A DNA stretch of 7,058 bases from JBBQBQ01 sp038317685. GTDB lineage: Bacteria; Desulfobacterota; Desulfuromonadia; Desulfuromonadales; DDH964. Of the stretch, positions 6,551 through 7,058 are shown piece by piece (within the stretch, counting starts at the first letter, position 1; the number at the start of each line of letters is the position of its first letter). The stretch lies in contig JBBQBQ010000189.1 of NCBI GenBank assembly GCA_038317685.1, positions 1-7,058 of the forward strand, in the 5' to 3' direction. The position numbers and the translations under genes were made by a program. The notes under the pieces were generated by a model. It was not told the DNA's origin. It made no database searches and saw only the letters and a list, made by a program, of their open reading frames with translations.

Positions 6551-6614
6551 TTCCGGTGAAAACATCCAGTGAATCCGAAGGAAAGCATCCAGCAGTTCCG
6601 AGGCAAAACATCCA
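6551..6614. repeat. Three tandem IS21 terminal repeats
   Basis: Three 18-19-bp units start about every 22-23 bp, at 6551-6568, 6573-6591 and 6596-6614. Each fits the pattern (t/a)TCCG-n(3-4)-(g/c)AAA(a/g)CATCCA. The shared blocks are TCCG at the left and CATCCA at the right. Multiple short repeats inside the ends are characteristic of IS21 elements, where they are thought to be transposase (IstA) binding sites. Confidence 0.8.
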
Positions 6615-6653
6615 CCCATCGGAGCGAAGCGACGCTGGGGTTTTCTTTCTACG

Positions 6654-7058
6654 TTAAGTGGATGATTTGGTCAATGGGGATGATTTCTTGCGCATCGATT
6701 CTCCTTTCAGTTTGATCTTGTGAGCGTTGTGGACCAGGCGATCGAGAATGGCGTCGGCCAGGGTCGGATCGCCGATGTAATCATGCCAGGATTCGACCGG
6801 TAGTTGGCTGGTAACCAGCGTTGAGCGCAGGCCGTGGCGGTCCTCCAGAACCTCCAGCAGGTCGCGGCGGTGGGTGTCATTCAAGGGCGTCAGGCCCCAG
6901 TCGTCGAGCACCAAAAGACTGGTTTTGGCGTAGCCCCGCATCAGCTTGCCGTAACTGCCGTCGGCGCGGGCCAGATGCAGGTCCTCGAAGAGCCGGGGCA
7001 GCCGGAGGTAGAGCACCGAGTGTCCTTCCAGGCAGGCCTTGTGGCCCAGAGCGCAGGC
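6654..7058 (-). CDS. istB: IS21-family helper ATPase IstB, C-terminal part
   Basis: The frame is open from the right edge and stops with TAA at 6656-6654, giving 134 visible residues of a protein normally about 250 long. The GTG at 7016 is internal, since upstream codons read ACALGHKACLEGHS, the usual IstB sequence following the Walker A loop. Walker A itself is outside the window. Walker B is clear (LLVLDDWG), followed by a sensor-like STLVTSQLP and the family signature DPTLADAILDRLVHNAHKI with the DR arginine, then LKGESMRK and a short polar tail. IstB is an AAA+ ATPase, related to DnaA/DnaC, that assembles on target DNA and activates the IstA transposase. No disruption is seen in the visible part, so the element may be intact. 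Confidence 0.92.
   Translation of the reverse strand, partial: ACALGHKACLEGHSVLYLRLPRLFEDLHLARADGSYGKLMRGYAKTSLLVLDDWGLTPLNDTHRRDLLEVLEDRHGLRSTLVTSQLPVESWHDYIGDPTLADAILDRLVHNAHKIKLKGESMRKKSSPLTKSST

Larger units (their letters stand above)
6539..7058 (-). mobile_element. IS21-family insertion sequence, istB-side end (partial)
   Basis: The istB ATPase gene plus an array of three terminal repeats identify one end of an IS21-family element. The outer boundary is estimated at about 6538-6541, where the sequence reads GGTAGACTGCG just before the first repeat. It is not proven, because the other end and the target duplication lie outside the window. The istA transposase and the other terminus would be to the right. 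The element is oriented so that istB reads toward the hyd operon. Confidence 0.75.

Noticed and set aside
6551..6614. Regularly spaced repeats as a possible CRISPR array
   Set aside because: There are only three degenerate units with 4-bp gaps and no true spacers. They sit at the end of an IS21 element, where such repeats are expected.
6233..6619. A minus-strand frame of 128 codons spanning the hydB start, hyd promoter and IS terminal repeats
   Set aside because: It crosses the IS boundary and the terminal repeats and overlaps the hydB N-terminus in another frame. No family resemblance was found.

Overview
The window is GC-rich, densely packed DNA that most resembles a Desulfuromonadales (Geobacter/Desulfuromonas-like) member of the Desulfobacterota. 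This is inferred from gene content: an acetate-permease-type symporter next to a CBS/DUF294 signalling protein, beside a cytoplasmic [NiFe]-hydrogenase. No rRNA or other taxonomic marker is present, so the assignment stays tentative.

Layout. Positions 1-2536 read rightward: the C-terminal end of a sodium:solute symporter cut by the window edge, a 68-residue two-helix membrane protein with its own ribosome binding site, then a predicted promoter and a bulged hairpin, then a 637-residue protein with a cyclic-nucleotide-binding domain, two CBS domains and a DUF294 nucleotidyltransferase module. Positions 2639-6435 read leftward and hold a complete four-gene operon, hydB-hydG-hydD-hydA. It encodes a group 3b (sulfhydrogenase-type) NAD(P)-linked [NiFe]-hydrogenase, in the same gene order as Pyrococcus furiosus soluble hydrogenase I. 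The two blocks converge on a short spacer of about 100 bp containing a GC-rich palindrome. Positions of about 6539-7058 are one end of an IS21-family insertion sequence: three tandem terminal repeats and the C-terminal half of istB, which runs off the right edge.

How it works together. HydA (Ni-Fe site) and HydD (three predicted [4Fe-4S] clusters) form the hydrogenase module. HydB (two [4Fe-4S] clusters) and HydG (FAD, NAD(P) and [2Fe-2S]) form the module that exchanges electrons with NAD(P)(H). The genes overlap or nearly abut (GTGA, TGACATG, ATGA junctions), so translational coupling is likely. No maturation gene, including the C-terminal endopeptidase, is in view. The symporter and DUF294 genes probably form a separate carboxylate uptake and signalling unit with no visible functional link to the hydrogenase.

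Nothing here is convincingly a new biological system. The points most worth checking are a possible compensated frameshift inside hydB, a long C-terminal tail on HydA, the IS21 end sitting about 45 bp upstream of the predicted hyd promoter and reading toward it, and a hairpin between the predicted promoter and the start codon of the CBS/DUF294 gene.
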